DNA from: an uncultured Prevotella sp.
Lineage (GTDB): Bacteria > Bacteroidota > Bacteroidia > Bacteroidales > Bacteroidaceae
DNA: 7,758 bases
Assembly (NCBI GenBank): GCA_900544825.1
Contig: UQWP01000104.1
Span: 1 to 7,758 of the forward strand
Direction of reading: 5' to 3'
Shown: piece by piece, positions 6,281-7,758 of the stretch
Numbering within the stretch: position 1 is the stretch's first letter
How the letters are laid out: the number at the start of each line of letters is the position of its first letter
Made by a program: the position numbers and the translations under genes
Notes under the pieces: model-generated
What the model was told of the DNA's origin: nothing
Database searches by the model: none
Seen by the model: only the letters and a program-made list of their open reading frames with translations

Positions 6281-7594
6281 TTACTCCTCCAAAGCCTTGA
6301 TTTGCTTTTTGGGGGTGACTCCCAGATTCTTCAGGCTCTCTACCCTTCTCATTACATTGCCGGTACCATCATAAAGCTGCTTTTTCGCTTTATCATAGGT
6401 AACGGAGAGGCGGGTGAGGAGATCGCCTATGCTCGTGAAGGTGTCTTCGAAAGTCGCTACCTTATCATATAGATCGGCTGCCGTCTTCACTATTTTCTCT
6501 ACATTCTTGTTCTGACGGTCATACTGCCAGAGATTATACGCCAGCTGCAACGCCATCAGGAGATTGCTCGGAGATATGATGATGATCTTCTTCTGATAGG
6601 CATAACGGCTCAAATCCGGCTGCTGCTTCATCGCAGCGATATAACTGGTTTCGTTAGGTATGAACATCAGGACGAAACCGATGGCATCTTCTACCAACTT
6701 CGAATAATCCTTCTCCGCTAACTCATCGATGTGCTTGCGCACACTCTGTGCATGCGACTTCATCAACCGCTCCCGCTCCTCATCGGTCTCTGCCGCCAAG
6801 GCATCGGTATAGGCGGTGAGGGATACCTTGCTATCTATCACGACGCTCCTGCCTTCCGGGAAGCGGACGATGACATCAGGACGGAAGTTCTTGCCGTTCT
6901 CATCCTTGGTGTTTTCCTGGATAAAGAACTCCTCGTCCTTGCGCAAACCGCTATTCTCCAGGATGGTTTCCAATACCATCTCGCCCCAGTCGCCCTGCAT
7001 CTTGCTGTCGCCTTTCAATGCCTTGGTAAGGTTGGCGGCATCAGAACCTATCTTCGAGGTCTGCTCCTTCAGACTCGTTACTGCCTGCTGCTGTTCCTGC
7101 TGGAAGAGCTTCATCGTTGCCTCGAAGGTGCTCTGGAGTTCCTTCTTATTCACCTCGTTCTGGGTCTTGCTTTCTTCTACCGATTTCTTGAAATCGGCAA
7201 ACTGCTCCTTGATAGGTTTCAGGAGTTCATCCATCTGGAGCCGGTTGTTTTCCTGGAGGGCCGACTGCTTGGCAGCGAGCTGTTCGGCAGCAGCTTTCTG
7301 CTGTTCGATGGTCATGCGATGCATCTCCTGCTTCAGGCTTTCGAGTTTCTGTGCCCACTGCTGGTCGCTTTCCGCACGGAGCTTTTCGGCAAACTGCCGC
7401 TCGTTCTCCATCTGCGCTTTCAAGGATTGAAGTTCAGAAGCATGATGCTGATTGCTCTGGTCAATGTTTGCCGCCAGCACCTGAGCCTTTGCTATGAGCT
7501 GTGTTTTCTCCTCTCCCGCCTTCTTGGCTTCCATCAGTTTGCCAACGAAGAATCCGATGGCAAGGCCTATAACGATTCCTATTACTATTTCCAT
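6281..7594 (-). CDS. rmuC: DNA recombination protein RmuC
   Basis: Taken from the ATG at 7594, the protein has 437 residues. It has one N-terminal membrane segment (about 2-20), then a long Gln/Glu/Lys-rich coiled coil (about 22-185), then the RmuC domain. Family blocks are QGDWGEMVLETILENSGL (200-217), RPDVIVRFPEG (238-248), VVIDSKVSL (251-259), VLMFIPNE (308-315) and a block starting ISPSNLLMALQLAYNLW (340-356). PD (239-240), D254 and K256 fit a PD-(D/E)xK nuclease-like core. In E. coli, loss of RmuC raises recombination at inverted repeats; its exact biochemistry is not settled. A longer reading from 7669 adds 25 residues but would start inside the predicted promoter and bury the membrane segment, so it is rejected. 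Convergent with the preceding gene and not part of the polysaccharide pathway. Confidence 0.94.
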   Translation of the reverse strand: MEIVIGIVIGLAIGFFVGKLMEAKKAGEEKTQLIAKAQVLAANIDQSNQHHASELQSLKAQMENERQFAEKLRAESDQQWAQKLESLKQEMHRMTIEQQKAAAEQLAAKQSALQENNRLQMDELLKPIKEQFADFKKSVEESKTQNEVNKKELQSTFEATMKLFQQEQQQAVTSLKEQTSKIGSDAANLTKALKGDSKMQGDWGEMVLETILENSGLRKDEEFFIQENTKDENGKNFRPDVIVRFPEGRSVVIDSKVSLTAYTDALAAETDEERERLMKSHAQSVRKHIDELAEKDYSKLVEDAIGFVLMFIPNETSYIAAMKQQPDLSRYAYQKKIIIISPSNLLMALQLAYNLWQYDRQNKNVEKIVKTAADLYDKVATFEDTFTSIGDLLTRLSVTYDKAKKQLYDGTGNVMRRVESLKNLGVTPKKQIKALEE

Positions 7595-7638
7595 TATCTT
7601 TTCAAAAATTATTCTAAAAATACAATTGCTATGTTTTG

Positions 7639-7670
7639 CAAAAATAATGCTTTTAAAACGTAATACCAAA
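7639..7670 (-). promoter_or_regulatory. Bacteroidota-type promoter of rmuC
   Basis: On the minus strand, TTTG (7670-7667), a 20-bp spacer and TATTTTTG (7646-7639) match the -33 and -7 elements. Transcription should start near 7632, leaving a leader of about 38 nt before the ATG at 7594. The site decides the start choice for rmuC. Confidence 0.75.
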
Positions 7671-7707
7671 TGTTCGAGGGGAATGTTGTAGATATTTAAC
7701 TTTTGGA

Positions 7708-7726
7708 CAGGCGATGGAATCGCCTG
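7708..7726. repeat. Perfect 8-bp hairpin upstream of rmuC
   Basis: CAGGCGAT (7708-7715) and ATCGCCTG (7719-7726) pair around a GGA loop. No T-run follows on either strand, so it does not look like a terminator. It lies 38 bp upstream of the rmuC -33 element; its role is unknown. Confidence 0.7.
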
Positions 7727-7730
7727 GAAC

Positions 7731-7757
7731 GGGGGCAGGAGGGGGCAATGGCGGGGG
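7731..7757 (+). other. G-rich tract at the window edge
   Basis: Three G5 runs (7731-7735, 7741-7745, 7753-7757) and two GG pairs lie within 27 bases, all on the plus strand. The tract could form a G-quadruplex if a fourth run follows outside the window or if shorter runs are used. It is non-coding as far as can be seen. Confidence 0.5.
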
Positions 7758-7758
7758 T

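Noticed and set aside
6731..7663. A 310-codon open frame on the plus strand
   Set aside because: It is antisense to rmuC, is leucine- and phenylalanine-rich as expected from reversed Glu/Lys/Gln codons, and shows no family motif.

Overview
The window looks like Bacteroidota DNA, most likely the Prevotella/Segatella group. The reasons are the promoter signature (TTTG, 20 bp, TAnnTTTG, seen three times), starts without Shine-Dalgarno sequences but with A-rich leaders, a UpxY-type NusG paralogue, and Wza/Wzc proteins of the Bacteroidales kind. The genus is an inference; the phylum is well supported.

Positions 1-4273 are the head of a leftward (minus-strand) capsule/exopolysaccharide operon. In order of transcription it holds a UpxY-like antiterminator (4273-3677), an outer-membrane Wza-like export lipoprotein (3645-2848), a Wzc-like co-polymerase fused to a tyrosine kinase (2802-301), and the start of a WecA/MraY-type glycosyl-1-phosphate transferase (286 to beyond the left edge). 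Gaps are 31, 45 and 14 bp, so one transcript is likely. The 45-bp gap is made of tandem AT-rich heptamers. The kinase ends in an eight-copy Tyr-Gly repeat.

Positions 4274-4792 form a 519-bp divergent control region. It contains a minus-strand promoter for the operon with a leader of about 170 nt, a 13-bp T/A homopolymer just behind that promoter, a 53-bp two-tier palindrome with a GC core, a GC-richer spacer, and a plus-strand promoter for the next gene.

Positions 4793-6223 encode a WcaJ/WbaP-type polyprenyl glycosylphosphotransferase, which primes repeat-unit synthesis on undecaprenyl phosphate. A symmetric hairpin at 6222-6253 can stop transcription from both sides. Beyond it, convergent, is rmuC (7594-6281), a housekeeping DNA-recombination limiting protein unrelated to the polysaccharide genes, with its own promoter at 7670-7639. 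The last 50 bases carry a small hairpin and a G-rich tract.

The proteins should work as one pathway. A priming transferase loads the first sugar on undecaprenyl phosphate, glycosyltransferases outside the window extend it, the Wzc-like protein controls chain length and signals through tyrosine phosphorylation, the Wza-like protein takes part in export across the outer membrane, and the UpxY-like protein keeps RNA polymerase going through the long operon. All protein families here are known. The less explained material is non-coding: the divergent control region, the repeats, and the right-hand edge.
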